64,000 nucleotides of DNA. It comes from Streptomyces sp. NBC_01431 (lineage in GTDB: Bacteria > Actinomycetota > Actinomycetes > Streptomycetales > Streptomycetaceae). The notes below the pieces were generated by a model that was given only the letters and a program-made list of their open reading frames with translations, searched no databases and was not told where the DNA came from. The DNA is taken from NCBI RefSeq assembly GCF_036231355.1, contig NZ_CP109496.1, positions 806,001 through 870,000 of the forward strand. The letters are read 5' to 3'. Of this stretch, positions 1 to 9,102 are shown piece by piece (position 1 is the stretch's first letter; each line of letters begins with the position of its first letter). The translations under genes were made by a program, and so were the position numbers.

Positions 1-1468
1 CGTCGCCGGAGAGTCCGGCGCGCAGCAGACCGAAGTCCGGGAGGTATCGATGAGGCATGTCGTCGGCGAACGGAAGTCCGCTCTCCCTGACGCCTGTGAT
101 TCCCTTCTCGATGTATGGCAGGGCGCGCAGAATCATCTCCTTGTCCCCGGTGACGGCGCCGAGCCTGCCGTAGGCGGCGCCCAGGGCCGCGAGGACGGTG
201 AATCGGTACTGATGACCTTCCGGAACGGTCTTCTCCAGCGCTTCGGCCTCGTCCACGAGGTCGCGGAGCGCCAGGACGTCCTCCGCCTGCCCGGCATCCA
301 TGACCCGGGCGTACAGCGACAACGTCCGTCCCACGACGGCAGGATGCTCCGTTCCCGGAGGCAGCTGCCCGATGGTCTCCTCGAAGTGCTCGAGGTCGCT
401 GACGATTTTCTCCAAGTGGGCACGGCTGGCCGACTGGTCCTGGATCGTGCCGCCGACTCTGGAGCTGCTGTTGAGCAGGAGTGCCCTGAGCGCCTCCAGC
501 GCGGAGGCCGGGTCCAGCCCGGGGGGCGGCTCCTTCTGTACGACGTTCAGCCTGCGGAGAATTTCGTTGAACGCCTGGGGATCGCCGCTCTTGAGTACGT
601 CGTCGAGGCCGTACGAAGAGGCGTTGAGGGCGTCCAGGCCGGCGGCGATCCGCCGGATGTCGTCAGGCCTGAGCGTGGGAGCCGGTTCCGGGGACGAGTC
701 GGGCTTCGAGTCCGCGTCGGGCACCGGGCTCTTAGGCCATGAGTTATCCAGCCCCGAGGCGTCTGTCGGCCCACCCGTCGGGCCACCGGCCATGTCGAAC
801 ATCTGGTCCATCATCTGCCGCACGTGGTCCGTCCAGGGATCCCCGGCGGGCATGCTGCTGGTCACCAGGTCGGTGAACTCCGCCCCCGGGGGAGCCGAGA
901 AGACCCCCCTCATCCGTCGCAACTCCCCCAGGAACTCAGGCGGCAAAGGCAGTTCCAGCACCTCCGCGGTCAGCTCCTCAAGCTCCGTTGCGAAGGCCAT
1001 CATCCCGGCGGGTCCCGCCTGTGCAAGCCAGTCGACGATGGCGGAGAGGTCAGGTACTGCCCCGTACCCGCCCTGCTGCGACCGTATCGGCGTAATGATC
1101 GACACTAGGTGCAAGGCCGCCCATCGCCGGTCCTCCTCGGTCGCTGCAGCGCCAAGGGCCGTCCCTCGATCCCGCGCATCCCGCAGCAGCCGCTCCGCGC
1201 GCTCTCCGTCCCCCGGCTCACCACCCCCGGCGGACTGCCGCATAGCGAGCGCACCGCCCAGCCATATACTCACCGCGCTGTGGAGCGCGGGGTCATGGTC
1301 CAACAGCCGTGCCAACTGGCTGAGTTCGGCTATCGACGAGTCGTACGCCCCAGGCGGAACATCTCTCGCACCCATGGCGGGGGTCAGCCGCTTAACCCGC
1401 TCCGCGACGTCCGCCGCCCAGGCGCGCAGCCCCTGCACGCCGCCGCTTTCTTCTTCGCTCACCGACAC
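1..1468 (-). CDS. CHAT/TPR-type protein, N-terminal 489 residues (runs off left edge)
   Basis: The reading frame is open from a GTG at 1466-1468 to the window edge, so the C-terminal part is missing. A GGAG-type ribosome site lies about 8 nt before the GTG. Around residues 125-215 it resembles the large CHAT protein encoded at 9552-13052: both have a 'VDW/MDW' stretch, then a 'LPLPPEF / LPMPPEL' motif, then a 'PWTD / PWAD' block. After that comes a Pro/Asp/Ser-rich linker (about residues 240-265) and helical, TPR-like sequence. By analogy a CHAT peptidase domain would lie beyond the edge, but this is inferred. The upstream gene at 1567-2109 encodes a small membrane-anchored coiled-coil protein, the same order as in the second copy. 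Confidence 0.75.
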   Translation of the reverse strand, partial: MSVSEEESGGVQGLRAWAADVAERVKRLTPAMGARDVPPGAYDSSIAELSQLARLLDHDPALHSAVSIWLGGALAMRQSAGGGEPGDGERAERLLRDARDRGTALGAAATEEDRRWAALHLVSIITPIRSQQGGYGAVPDLSAIVDWLAQAGPAGMMAFATELEELTAEVLELPLPPEFLGELRRMRGVFSAPPGAEFTDLVTSSMPAGDPWTDHVRQMMDQMFDMAGGPTGGPTDASGLDNSWPKSPVPDADSKPDSSPEPAPTLRPDDIRRIAAGLDALNASSYGLDDVLKSGDPQAFNEILRRLNVVQKEPPPGLDPASALEALRALLLNSSSRVGGTIQDQSASRAHLEKIVSDLEHFEETIGQLPPGTEHPAVVGRTLSLYARVMDAGQAEDVLALRDLVDEAEALEKTVPEGHQYRFTVLAALGAAYGRLGAVTGDKEMILRALPYIEKGITGVRESGLPFADDMPHRYLPDFGLLRAGLSGD

Positions 1469-1566
1469 CCCGCCCCTCCCCCTGGACCTCGACAGCCCTC
1501 GGAATCAACGCCGCCACTATGCCGACCCGCCGGGCGTATGGCGACAAGCTCCCGCGCTTCTCCTCC

Positions 1567-2109
1567 TCAACGCCCCAAATCCGCCCGAGACTCGCCCAGA
1601 TCGGCCCGCATCGCGCGTCGCATCTCACGCAGTCCGCCCCATAGCCCGTCAATGCTCCCGTGCACGGCGGCCGACGAGTCCCCCGCCCGCGGCACGCCGT
1701 CTTCCAGACGCCGAGCCATGCCATACACCACGCCCAGATCATGATTTAGGTCGCCCGCGAGTTCGAGCACGCCCTCCGGAACCCGCATCTGAGCCTCGGC
1801 GTACACGTCCCGGTACTGATCACGCGCCTCGGTCAGCCGTTGCCGCACGGACCGTGGATCCTCGTCGCGGCTCAACGCGTGCAAGTGATCGGTGAGCGCA
1901 GCCAGATACTGCCGAGCCGAGGTGTTGAGTGCCACGTAGCACGACCGCAGCTCCTGAGCCTCGTCGCGCCACTCCCGCACCCGCTCGGCCCGCTCCCGCT
2001 CGCGCTGCCGACTACGGTCGGCCGCGCGCTGCGTCAACAGCGCGGACATCAGTGTCCCGACAACTCCAATCACCGCTGCCAGGAAGGCCGTCATGCTGCC
2101 GTCATCCAC
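1567..2109 (-). CDS. Small membrane-anchored coiled-coil protein of the CHAT module
   Basis: The product is about 180 residues. I chose GTG at 2107-2109 because AGGAGG lies 4 nt upstream; an ATG at 2092-2094 is the alternative. The N-terminus holds one hydrophobic segment (FLAAVIGVVGTLMSALL). A highly charged Arg/Glu-rich stretch likely to form a coiled coil follows, then a soluble domain with 'YVALNTSARQYLAAL' and 'YAEAQMRVPEGVLELAG' motifs. The gene sits 98 bp upstream of the CHAT-type gene on the same strand. A decayed paralogue (13201-13575) occupies the same position beside the second CHAT gene. It may anchor or sense for the CHAT partner; this is inference, since I recognise no named family. 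Confidence 0.7.
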   Translation of the reverse strand: MDDGSMTAFLAAVIGVVGTLMSALLTQRAADRSRQRERERAERVREWRDEAQELRSCYVALNTSARQYLAALTDHLHALSRDEDPRSVRQRLTEARDQYRDVYAEAQMRVPEGVLELAGDLNHDLGVVYGMARRLEDGVPRAGDSSAAVHGSIDGLWGGLREMRRAMRADLGESRADLGR

Positions 2110-2229
2110 GCAACCTCCTGTCGTGTTCCGGCACACCGCCAGCGAAGCAGCGGGTCCCTCGTCGTGTGAACCCCCCACCCGGAGATCGCCCGAAGTTCGG
2201 CCCATCACCGACCAGTCGGGCGGGAGCCA

Positions 2230-4037
2230 ATGGGTGACACAGCGGGGAGCACAAGCTGTCGGGGTGGTCTCCGGACGACGGACGTAGAACCGCGATGCGT
2301 TGGCCGCGGCAGGATAGGCGTCGTCCACCGCGTGCGACACCTCGGGTGGGGCATTGACCCAGCCGTCAAGTCCCCGCTGCCGCAACATTTCGTCCACCCC
2401 GGAGATGTCGAACGCTTCATCGCTGAAGCCCAGACCTGGGTGTCCCTGGGGCTGCACCCGAATGTCTGCAGCTGCTACTACGTGCGCGTGCTCAACGGTG
2501 TCCCGCGTCTGTTCGCGGAGTACGTCCGCGGCGGCAGCCTGCCCGAGTCGATCGACACCGGCGTCCTGTACGCCGGTGACTCCACGACCGTCATCGCACG
2601 CATCCTACGCATCAGCAGCCAGATTGCGCGCGGACTCGAATTCGCCCACGACAGCGCCGTCTTGCATCTCGACATGAAACCGGCGAACGTTCTACTCGAA
2701 AGCGGCGTCGACGGCGTCGCGAAGATCACGGACTTCGGCATCGCTCAGGCACTGACCACGGTTCCCGGCCGCCGGTCCGGGAGCAGAACCACCCTGGTGG
2801 CTCAAGGTGGGGGCGGCCTGACTCCCGCAGGACGGCCGCCGCGCACGATCAGCGGCAGCGGACAACACCGTCCGCTCATGGAACGTGAGGGTCCCTGTCG
2901 GGTACCACGCCGCATTGCGCATCAGCCAACCTCACCCCGCCGTCGACCTCGCCCGCTTTGGCGACGCGGTCCGCGAGCTGACAGCCCGGGCAGAGGCGGC
3001 TATCGCCGCATCCCACTACCGGACCGCACACGAACATCTCAGCAGGGCGCGCGATCCCGGGCTATTGAGCGACGTGAGACTTTTGCGGGCCTGGCGAGAG
3101 CTCGGCGGCCGTTCCCTCGAACCGGTCCGCGTGCAGCATGGATCCAGCGATCGATGTCCGTACAGGGCACGGCATTCAACAAGTTCGGAATGAGCCTCTC
3201 CGATGACGGCCGCTATGCGACATGCGGGAGTCAACTCACGTCGAACCTCTGGGATGCACGGAACGGGACGCCGCTGCTCGAATTCACCGACGGCGTGCTG
3301 ACTACGACACTCAGCGGCAACGGCCAACGGGTCGCGGGCGTCCTGTCCACGGGGACCACGCACGTATGGTCAACGTCGAGCGGGAAGGAACTCGCCTCGT
3401 TCGCCCCGCTGGACCCGCAAATACTGACAGCAGCTTCTATCGCCGACGACATAAGCCGACTGATCGTTGCCAGCACCGACCGCGCGCTCCAACTCTGGGA
3501 CCTGACCACCGGACGGCACCTGCGCACTCTCACTGGCCACACCACGCGTATCAACGCAGTCCGGATCAGCGCGGACCGGCGAACCGCTGTTTCCGGAGCG
3601 CCTGGCTCGATCCGATTCTGGGATCTCGCGAGCGGCAAGTGTCTCCTCGACATCCCAGTCGATGACACCTGCTACCCGCGGGACGTATGCCTGACCGACG
3701 ATCGCCAACTCATCCTCGCATGCGGGGACGAAGCGCCGCACATACGCATGTGGAACGGAGTCGGCGAGTGCGCCCACGAATTCGCGGGGCAGACAGGTCA
3801 TCTCGTGTCCACGGGTTTCAGCCCCGACGATCGATTCGTCTTCGCGGGTGGTATGGAAGGCATGATCACGGTCTGGTGCGTTCAGACCGGTGACCTGGCG
3901 CACACCCTTGAGACAGGGCAGAGCGGTGTGCTCGACTTCAGCTGACGCCGGATGGGCGGTACTTGCTTGTCGGAGGGTTCGAGGGGGCTGCGAGCCTCTG
4001 GGAGCTGGACTGGGAGCTCGCCAGAGCGGAGTCCTGA
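2230..4037 (+). pseudogene. Collapsed Ser/Thr kinase-WD40 repeat protein
   Basis: The first part is a kinase N-lobe and catalytic segment: a glycine-loop-like GRGRIGVVHRV, AVKSP with the ATP-binding Lys, an HLDMKPAN catalytic loop (Arg of HRD replaced by Leu) and DFG. Directly after DFGIAQAL the activation loop and C-lobe are absent. Sequence in another frame then reads as a WD40 blade (DGRR..SAAADNTVRSW) followed by a linker (about 2885-3130). The original frame resumes near 3150 with several WD40-like blades (repeated LWD, FWD, VWC ends). A stop at 3943-3945 is followed in the next frame by one more blade, LTPDGRYLLVGGFEG..SLWEL, ending at TGA 4035-4037. So there is one large internal deletion and at least three frame changes. 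Family members act as sensory kinases with a beta-propeller; this copy should be inactive. Confidence 0.8.
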
Positions 4038-4105
4038 CAAAGCGTTCCGGGACCTGTCCTCCGCAAATCGCGCCCCCCGCCTTGAGAACCTGGGAGTGGA
4101 ATCTC

Positions 4106-4552
4106 ATGCGCAACAACCTCGCCGCCGCCGACGACATCCGTGCGGCCCTCGGTAGCGAAACGGTCGGCAAGCTGCGTGCCGCCCTGGTGCCCGTGGACTG
4201 TCTGACCTGCGGAGAGGAGATCACCGACGAGGACACTCTCAACCTCGCGATCGACGACTTGAACGTCGGGCTGTACGCCTCGCTCCACCACCAGGAATGC
4301 CGCCCCTCGGCGTGGGTGCGCCACTCGCAAGCCGAAGCCGGGAGCGTCAGCTTCAACCTGACGTGGCGGGCATGCGTGCTGGTATGGGAGGCGGCCGGTG
4401 TAACCGTGCTGCTGGTGAACCCATCGTGCGAGGCGGCGATACTGACCCAGACAGGCACCTGGCCCCGGCACTGGCGGATCGCCACGTTGGACAGATTTAT
4501 CAACACGGAACCACACTTGGAGCCGTCGCTCGCCCAACAGGGCGCGACCTGA
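4106..4552 (+). CDS. Hypothetical protein with Cys-rich N-terminal motif
   Basis: A 148-residue protein with a GGGAGTGG ribosome site before the ATG at 4106. The N-terminal half carries CLTCGEEI, then LHHQEC about 45 residues on. This C-x2-C ... H-H-x2-C spacing could bind zinc. The C-terminal half has two short hydrophobic beta-like strands (CVLVWEAAGVTVLLV) and ends in charged sequence. It follows the decayed kinase-WD40 gene by 68 bp and may once have been co-transcribed with it. Third-position GC is high, which supports real coding. I do not recognise the family, and no catalytic residues are evident. Confidence 0.6.
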   Translation: MRNNLAAADDIRAALGSETVGKLRAALVPVDCLTCGEEITDEDTLNLAIDDLNVGLYASLHHQECRPSAWVRHSQAEAGSVSFNLTWRACVLVWEAAGVTVLLVNPSCEAAILTQTGTWPRHWRIATLDRFINTEPHLEPSLAQQGAT

Positions 4553-4602
4553 TGATGGTCGTGCTTCTGGTCGCCGGGTTGTAGGCCGCGACCGAGGGGC
4601 CC

Positions 4603-4944
4603 GTGCGCGTGATGACCCAGGACGGTCACGTGGCCCGGCAGCTGACGGACGCCTGCCGGAAGATCTTCAGCCCGGGTCTCTTCCCGGTCAGCCGGGTCGG
4701 CGAGCCGAGCTTCACCTCGGAACGGCGTATCTCTATCGGCACCTACAAGGAAATCGCCGCCGCGTGGGGGCGCTTCGAAAACCATCCCCGCGCATCGGCC
4801 AACGTTCTGCCACTGGCCTTTGCGCTCGACCCCATACCCGGCAGCGAGCACGAAGCCGTGCGCGCGCTACGCCCGCCTCGTCGAGCTTTGAGCAGATGTG
4901 GTTCTCGTCGAGTGACCCTTCGAGCGGGACACAAAGAACGCTGA
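4603..4944 (+). CDS. Hypothetical protein, possibly truncated or frameshifted
   Basis: The frame from GTG 4603 gives 113 residues with strongly GC-biased third codon positions up to about 4858, so this part was probably translated. The last 30 residues are Arg-rich and unconvincing. A single frame change near 4860 would instead give a natural-looking end (ARYARLVEL, stop near 4894). No good ribosome site precedes the GTG, and the N-terminus looks cut. It lies 50 bp after the Cys-motif protein gene, in a zone of decaying genes. Family unknown; it could be the C-terminal remnant of a larger gene. Confidence 0.35.
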   Translation: MRVMTQDGHVARQLTDACRKIFSPGLFPVSRVGEPSFTSERRISIGTYKEIAAAWGRFENHPRASANVLPLAFALDPIPGSEHEAVRALRPPRRALSRCGSRRVTLRAGHKER

Positions 4945-5357
4945 GGCAGACCGTGGCCGCTTCAAGAACCGCTTTGCGTAACGTCTCGACGTCCAAGGCA
5001 ATGATCTCGTATTCACCATCGACAAGTCCCACGACCAGGACATTCCCGCTACGACCGTGATGCCTACGGGTGGCGCGGCCGACGACCGCGGTGTGTATCG
5101 AGTCTGTCCACGCTCCCGGGTACGGGCTACGCTCGGACGGTACGACCGAGCGTAGCCCGATCCGTGGGCCGCGTCTGGATGGTGGCGCGCTCACGCTGAT
5201 CCGTGAACACTGACGGCGGGAAGTGGGACGAGACACCGGGCCATCAGCCTGCGGTGCCAGGCCGGCAGCGTCCCCGGCCTGACCGGAAAGAGACAGTTCA
5301 AGGGTTGGCGCGGGCTCCCACCTGCAGCGATGCCCTTACGAGCCCCACTTGCCCAGC
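4945..5357. other. Gene-poor stretch with degraded coding traces
   Basis: No convincing gene. Plus-strand fragments such as RGRFKNRFA and DLVFTIDKSHDQD are separated by stops. The minus strand carries an uninterrupted protein-like stretch (LVDGEYEIIALDVETL, about 4890-5060) without a credible start or end. I read this as old, decayed coding sequence. A strong hairpin at 5123-5159 lies inside it. Confidence 0.4.
5123..5159. terminator. 14-bp perfect hairpin, likely bidirectional terminator
   Basis: Arms CGGGCTACGCTCGG (5123-5136) and CCGAGCGTAGCCCG (5146-5159) are fully complementary around a 9-nt loop. It lies about 200 bp downstream of the kinase gene ending at 5358 on the minus strand and downstream of the plus-strand genes ending before 4945, so it can terminate both. 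No long T-tract follows, as is common in high-GC actinobacteria. Confidence 0.65.
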
Positions 5358-6983
5358 TCAGTTCCGAGTGGTGCAAACGTAGGCGAGCCAGCGACCGCCA
5401 CCCACATGAGAGATGGCATTGTCCTCGGCTTCGGCCGGCGTGGCGCCGTGACCTCCCCAGTATTGGCGGGAGTTGGAGTTGTAAGCGACGGCACCGCAGC
5501 TGTTGACGAACGTCGTGAGGACCTTGCAGCCCGTTCCCCGGCACCTCGACAACGCCCCTTCCTGTGCGGCGCTCGCGGACTTGTAGTCCCAAGACTTGCC
5601 GATACTGCCGTCTTGGCTCACGGCGATGGCGCCGTAGTAGTTCGGCCGTGGCGGGGGCGGTGGCGGCAACGGGGGCGGTGGCAGCAACGGGGGCGGCGCC
5701 GGCAGCGCGGGCAGCGGCAGGGCGGTCGTCGGGGCAGGGGCGGGGGTGTTGTCGTCCGTCGTGTCTTGGGCAGGTTTCGTCGTTGTCTCCTGTGTCGGCG
5801 TGTCCGGGTCGGTGGGATGGGTGGGGTCCACCAAGACTTGGGGGCGCGGTGTGACCCCAGTATCGGAGCTGTCCGCGTCGTGCATGTGCGGGGCCGCGAT
5901 GGCGAGGATCGCAGCCAGGACGACAGCGGCTATGGCCCCAGCCGCCTTGCCGGACACCCGGATGCCGCCCGGGATGGTCGCCGACCCTGCAGCGTGTCCT
6001 GGCAGGCGCCCCGGCCGTGGGCCGATGCCGGCTGGTGTCGGTGGCCGTGCGAGCGGCCTCTGGCCGGCGGTGTGTGCCGGGGATGCCACGGTGGGAGCCT
6101 TTGACGCCGTCCTGACCGTCGCGGCCAGTTGTTCGGCCCACTGGGAGGGAGCAGGGCGAAAGGCCGGGTCTCGGTTGAGCCCTTCGCGGGCCATGTTCGC
6201 GAGTATGGGGCTGATTCCTGCCAGGACGGCCGGATCAGTGCAGGTCTGGTCACGGGCGAAAAGCCGGATGGCGAGCAGCGTGAACTTGTAGACGTCGCCG
6301 GGCCGGGTCGCCTTCTCCTCCCCGGCGATGAGCTGCCAGTCGGGCGTCTCGGCCTGGGGCAGAACGGTCGCGCCCCGCAGCCGCGCGGCGTCGCAGTCGA
6401 TGAGGAAGCACTCGGGCCGCGGGGCGGTGGTGAAGAGAAGGTTCTTGGGAGAGAGATCCCCGACCGAGATGCCCATGCGGTGGAGCTTGGTGAGCGTGGT
6501 GGCCAGGTCGGCCAACAGGGCGAGCCGCTCACGATCACTGATGGCCAGGCCGATTCCGGCGACGTAGGAGTCGTCGTTGAGCAGGTACTCCAGGTTGGCG
6601 AGCCTTCGGGTTCCGGGGGTTGTTCCGGTCAGGCTCCGGAGCGTGAAGTAGAAGCGGTCGGGCACGGCACGCATGAGAAATCCGCAGGCGCGGCCCTGGC
6701 GTAGGACCGTGGCCGCGGGCCACGCGGTCTTCTCGCACAGCCACTTGCCTTCGGTGAAGCCCGGCTCACCGACGAGTGCTACGGCCGCCTCCAGAGCGGC
6801 AGTGTCGAGTTGGGGCAGGACGTTAGCGCTGTACTCCTTGTAGACCACGTCCCAGCCGCCGTTGTCGGCCTCGTTGATCTTCCTGTTGACCACCTGGTGA
6901 ACGGTGCCCTGGCCACCTTGGCCCAACTGGCGCCCAAGGATCAGCGTGCCGTAATCGACCGGGGGTAAACGCGCGGGTGTCAT
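5358..6983 (-). CDS. Receptor-like protein kinase with C-terminal DUF4189-like ectodomain (TerY-P triad kinase)
   Basis: 541 residues. The N-terminal kinase domain (about 12-295) has glycine loop GQGGQG at 21-26, candidate ATP-binding Lys49, GDLSPKN at 175-181 in place of HRDxKxxN, and DCD at 196-198 in place of DFG. It is therefore a divergent but probably active kinase. A transmembrane helix lies at about 346-364. An acidic Thr/Pro linker and a polyproline stretch (428-447) follow, then a C-terminal domain (448-541) with YYGAIAVS..G and paired Cys residues resembling DUF4189, predicted outside the cell. The ATG overlaps the stop of the PP2C gene by 4 nt (ATGA), so the two are translationally coupled. 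Together with the VWA gene upstream this matches the TerY-P triad. It probably phosphorylates a partner in response to an envelope signal. Confidence 0.85.
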   Translation of the reverse strand: MTPARLPPVDYGTLILGRQLGQGGQGTVHQVVNRKINEADNGGWDVVYKEYSANVLPQLDTAALEAAVALVGEPGFTEGKWLCEKTAWPAATVLRQGRACGFLMRAVPDRFYFTLRSLTGTTPGTRRLANLEYLLNDDSYVAGIGLAISDRERLALLADLATTLTKLHRMGISVGDLSPKNLLFTTAPRPECFLIDCDAARLRGATVLPQAETPDWQLIAGEEKATRPGDVYKFTLLAIRLFARDQTCTDPAVLAGISPILANMAREGLNRDPAFRPAPSQWAEQLAATVRTASKAPTVASPAHTAGQRPLARPPTPAGIGPRPGRLPGHAAGSATIPGGIRVSGKAAGAIAAVVLAAILAIAAPHMHDADSSDTGVTPRPQVLVDPTHPTDPDTPTQETTTKPAQDTTDDNTPAPAPTTALPLPALPAPPPLLPPPPLPPPPPPRPNYYGAIAVSQDGSIGKSWDYKSASAAQEGALSRCRGTGCKVLTTFVNSCGAVAYNSNSRQYWGGHGATPAEAEDNAISHVGGGRWLAYVCTTRN

Positions 6984-8125
6984 CGCGGCGCCCTGGTGGT
7001 GCGGGGCCAGATCGCGAGCAGCGTCCGGTCGTCGTCGAAGGTCTCCCGGGTGAAGTCGACGAGGTGGGCGAACCAGAGCAGCGTCGGCGGTTGGGCGAGG
7101 TGGTGCGCGAACAGCGCGCCGACCTGGCCGTCCCCCTCGCCGAGCGGGTCGCCGAAGCCGTCGGTGCCGATGAGCAGTGCCTCATGAGCGGCCAGGCGTG
7201 TGCTGGTCACCGGCAGCGGATCGGGCACGTGGGGCAGTGGCGACACGTCGTTCGAGAGGATCAGGTCGTCCGGCCCGGTTTTGGCGTCGAACAGCGGCTG
7301 ATACCGGCCGGTTGGGGTCGTCGTCCTCGACGGATCGAGTAACCACGCCCCGGAGTCACCGATTCGGCAGAGCGACACGATGGGGCCTGCCGGATCGGGA
7401 CGCACCACACCGGCCACGAGCGTCGTCGCATACAGCCCCGCCACCTCGGCCGGCTCGGGCTCCTCCTTGTTCAGTCGCCGCCGTGCGAGCCGGCGCAACC
7501 CTTCGGCGGCGAACTCGACGACATCCCGGAAGTCCGGCGGCTCCTGCCCCTGGGAGAGCAGGTGGAGCATCCGCTCCAGGGTGGACCGGCACGCCTCAGC
7601 GGCTCCGAACTCGGCGCTCGTGGCGCTCGATACGCCATCGGCGACAGCGAACACAACATTGCCGGTCGCCTCGTGCACCGCCGCACGGGCAGCGTCCTGG
7701 CGCGGCTGCTCGTAATAGCGGTGTTTGGCCCCCCGGATGGAGGCAACTCGCATGGACAGAAATGGAGTTGACCACCCATCACATTCAGTGTCCGGGAACT
7801 CATGGGCGTCCTGACCCGGTGGCCGCGCCTCGAATTGCGGCCCAGGCACTCCGATCGAGACTCGTTGCCAGGGCTGGGTCGCGCAGGCTGGCCCCGAAGC
7901 GGGCTCGGGCGGGTGCGGGGCCCGAGGATTGTGCGGGGCTTGTGGGGCGCGCGGAGATAGCGGGTCCAGATGGACGTGCGGAACCTGAGGAACATACTGA
8001 GGCGGTGGGGCCTGCGGTGAGTTCGGACGCGGCAAGGCAGGTGCTGCAGGCGGCGGGGGCGGCGCCGGTTTTTCGCTCCGGCCCCCGCCTCTGAGCCAAC
8101 TCCAGGCTCCGGTCGAGTGGTTCAC
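6980..8125 (-). CDS. PP2C-family protein phosphatase (TerY-P triad phosphatase)
   Basis: 381 residues from GTG 8123-8125, which starts 2 nt after the stop of the VWA gene; a GAGG ribosome site lies within that gene's end. Residues 20-115 are Pro-rich and probably disordered. The phosphatase domain begins near 120, with metal-binding ADGVSS (Asp163) in place of the usual DGHGG, then GDSGAW, GTDGFGD and a final DDRTLL Asp pair. These are the expected PP2C acidic positions, so activity is likely. It overlaps the kinase start by 4 nt and should reverse that kinase's phosphorylation. A longer frame upstream exists but overlaps the VWA gene and is not credible. Confidence 0.87.
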   Translation of the reverse strand: MNHSTGAWSWLRGGGRSEKPAPPPPPAAPALPRPNSPQAPPPQYVPQVPHVHLDPLSPRAPQAPHNPRAPHPPEPASGPACATQPWQRVSIGVPGPQFEARPPGQDAHEFPDTECDGWSTPFLSMRVASIRGAKHRYYEQPRQDAARAAVHEATGNVVFAVADGVSSATSAEFGAAEACRSTLERMLHLLSQGQEPPDFRDVVEFAAEGLRRLARRRLNKEEPEPAEVAGLYATTLVAGVVRPDPAGPIVSLCRIGDSGAWLLDPSRTTTPTGRYQPLFDAKTGPDDLILSNDVSPLPHVPDPLPVTSTRLAAHEALLIGTDGFGDPLGEGDGQVGALFAHHLAQPPTLLWFAHLVDFTRETFDDDRTLLAIWPRTTRAPR

Positions 8126-8127
8126 GG

Positions 8128-8805
8128 TCAGACCTCGTCGATCGCCATCGTGAACTGATCGGGCTTCTGGATCACAAGTTGCGGGCTTGCCGAGTGGAGT
8201 GCCTGACCCGAAGCGACCAGGCTCGCGGTGAGCGCGTGGAAGAACTCGGAGATGGCCTGGCCGATGTCGGTGCCCGGCTTGGCGACGAAGGCGAACTCGG
8301 GGCGTGTCGCCACTTCGAGCATCGTGGCCGGCTGGGCATCGCCGATCCCGCAGGCGATGATGTTGGGCGAAGTCGGCGTCCGCGCCTTGTCCGTGAGCTG
8401 TGCGTGCGGCTTTCGCCAGGTACCGCCGTCGGTGGGCTGACCGTCGCTGAGGAAGAACACGACGGGCCGGTGCACCCTGTAGCCCTCGCTGCGCAGCCAC
8501 TGGACGTCGGTCGGGATACGGCCGAGCAGGTCGTCGAACGCCGCCTCGTAGTTGGTGAGGCCTCGGATGACCACTTGCGGAAGGCTGGTCTCGGTGCGCA
8601 TGTCGGCCACGCCGAGACGGACTTGGACATCGTCGGAGAAGCCGAGCACCGCCAGGCGCAGCTTGGCGGCGATCATCGGTTCGGACCGCAGTCCCTCGCA
8701 CAACGAGACCAGACCGTTGGACAGTTCCTGTACATAGGGCGCCATCGAGCCCGACTCATCGGCCAGAACATAGGCCGGCAGCAGCACACCCTTGACCTCC
8801 GCCAT
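8128..8805 (-). CDS. TerY-like von Willebrand factor A domain protein
   Basis: 225 residues, essentially one VWA domain. The metal-ion-dependent adhesion motif DxSxS is present as DESGS (residues 16-20). A conserved 'FLSDGQPTDG' strand with the second metal-site Asp lies near residue 120, and 'ACGIGDA' near 150. This is the TerY type found in tellurite-resistance-linked and conflict-linked operons. It is the first gene of a three-gene operon with PP2C and kinase genes (spacing -2 bp and 4-nt overlap). The start has a GGGAG ribosome site 9-10 nt upstream. It probably acts as scaffold or phosphorylation target between kinase and phosphatase (known for the family; not visible here). Confidence 0.87.
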   Translation of the reverse strand: MAEVKGVLLPAYVLADESGSMAPYVQELSNGLVSLCEGLRSEPMIAAKLRLAVLGFSDDVQVRLGVADMRTETSLPQVVIRGLTNYEAAFDDLLGRIPTDVQWLRSEGYRVHRPVVFFLSDGQPTDGGTWRKPHAQLTDKARTPTSPNIIACGIGDAQPATMLEVATRPEFAFVAKPGTDIGQAISEFFHALTASLVASGQALHSASPQLVIQKPDQFTMAIDEV

Positions 8806-9102
8806 ACGAATACGTCTCCCTGCTTCCGTGCCGAGTGGTGCATGTCCTGCCCCTGCCAGGGATTACTCCCGGACGCACCCGGGCGGTTATCCCCGCGAGT
8901 GCCACTGGGGGCTTGTCCCCGGTGTGCCCCTGCCGCCTGAGGCCAGCCGCCACGCCGTCGATCACATGGCGTCTGTCCCCACCTGTTCAACGCTGTTCAT
9001 TCACACCGTGCTTTCCAGTCCAGCAGGCGGCCTGGGCGCGATGGGGTCGGGATCGGGTCGCTCTCCGGTCGGCACCTGGGGCTCTCGCCCGGGTCAGCGT
9101 CC

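Noticed and set aside
2230..3945. Intact 571-residue kinase
   Set aside because: The kinase C-lobe is missing and the middle 80 residues are Arg/Pro-rich noise; family sequence continues in other frames, so it is a pseudogene.
4733..5236. Minus-strand gene covering LVDGEYEIIALDVETL
   Set aside because: The short stretch looks protein-like, but start and end are not credible and half of it overlaps strongly biased plus-strand coding sequence.
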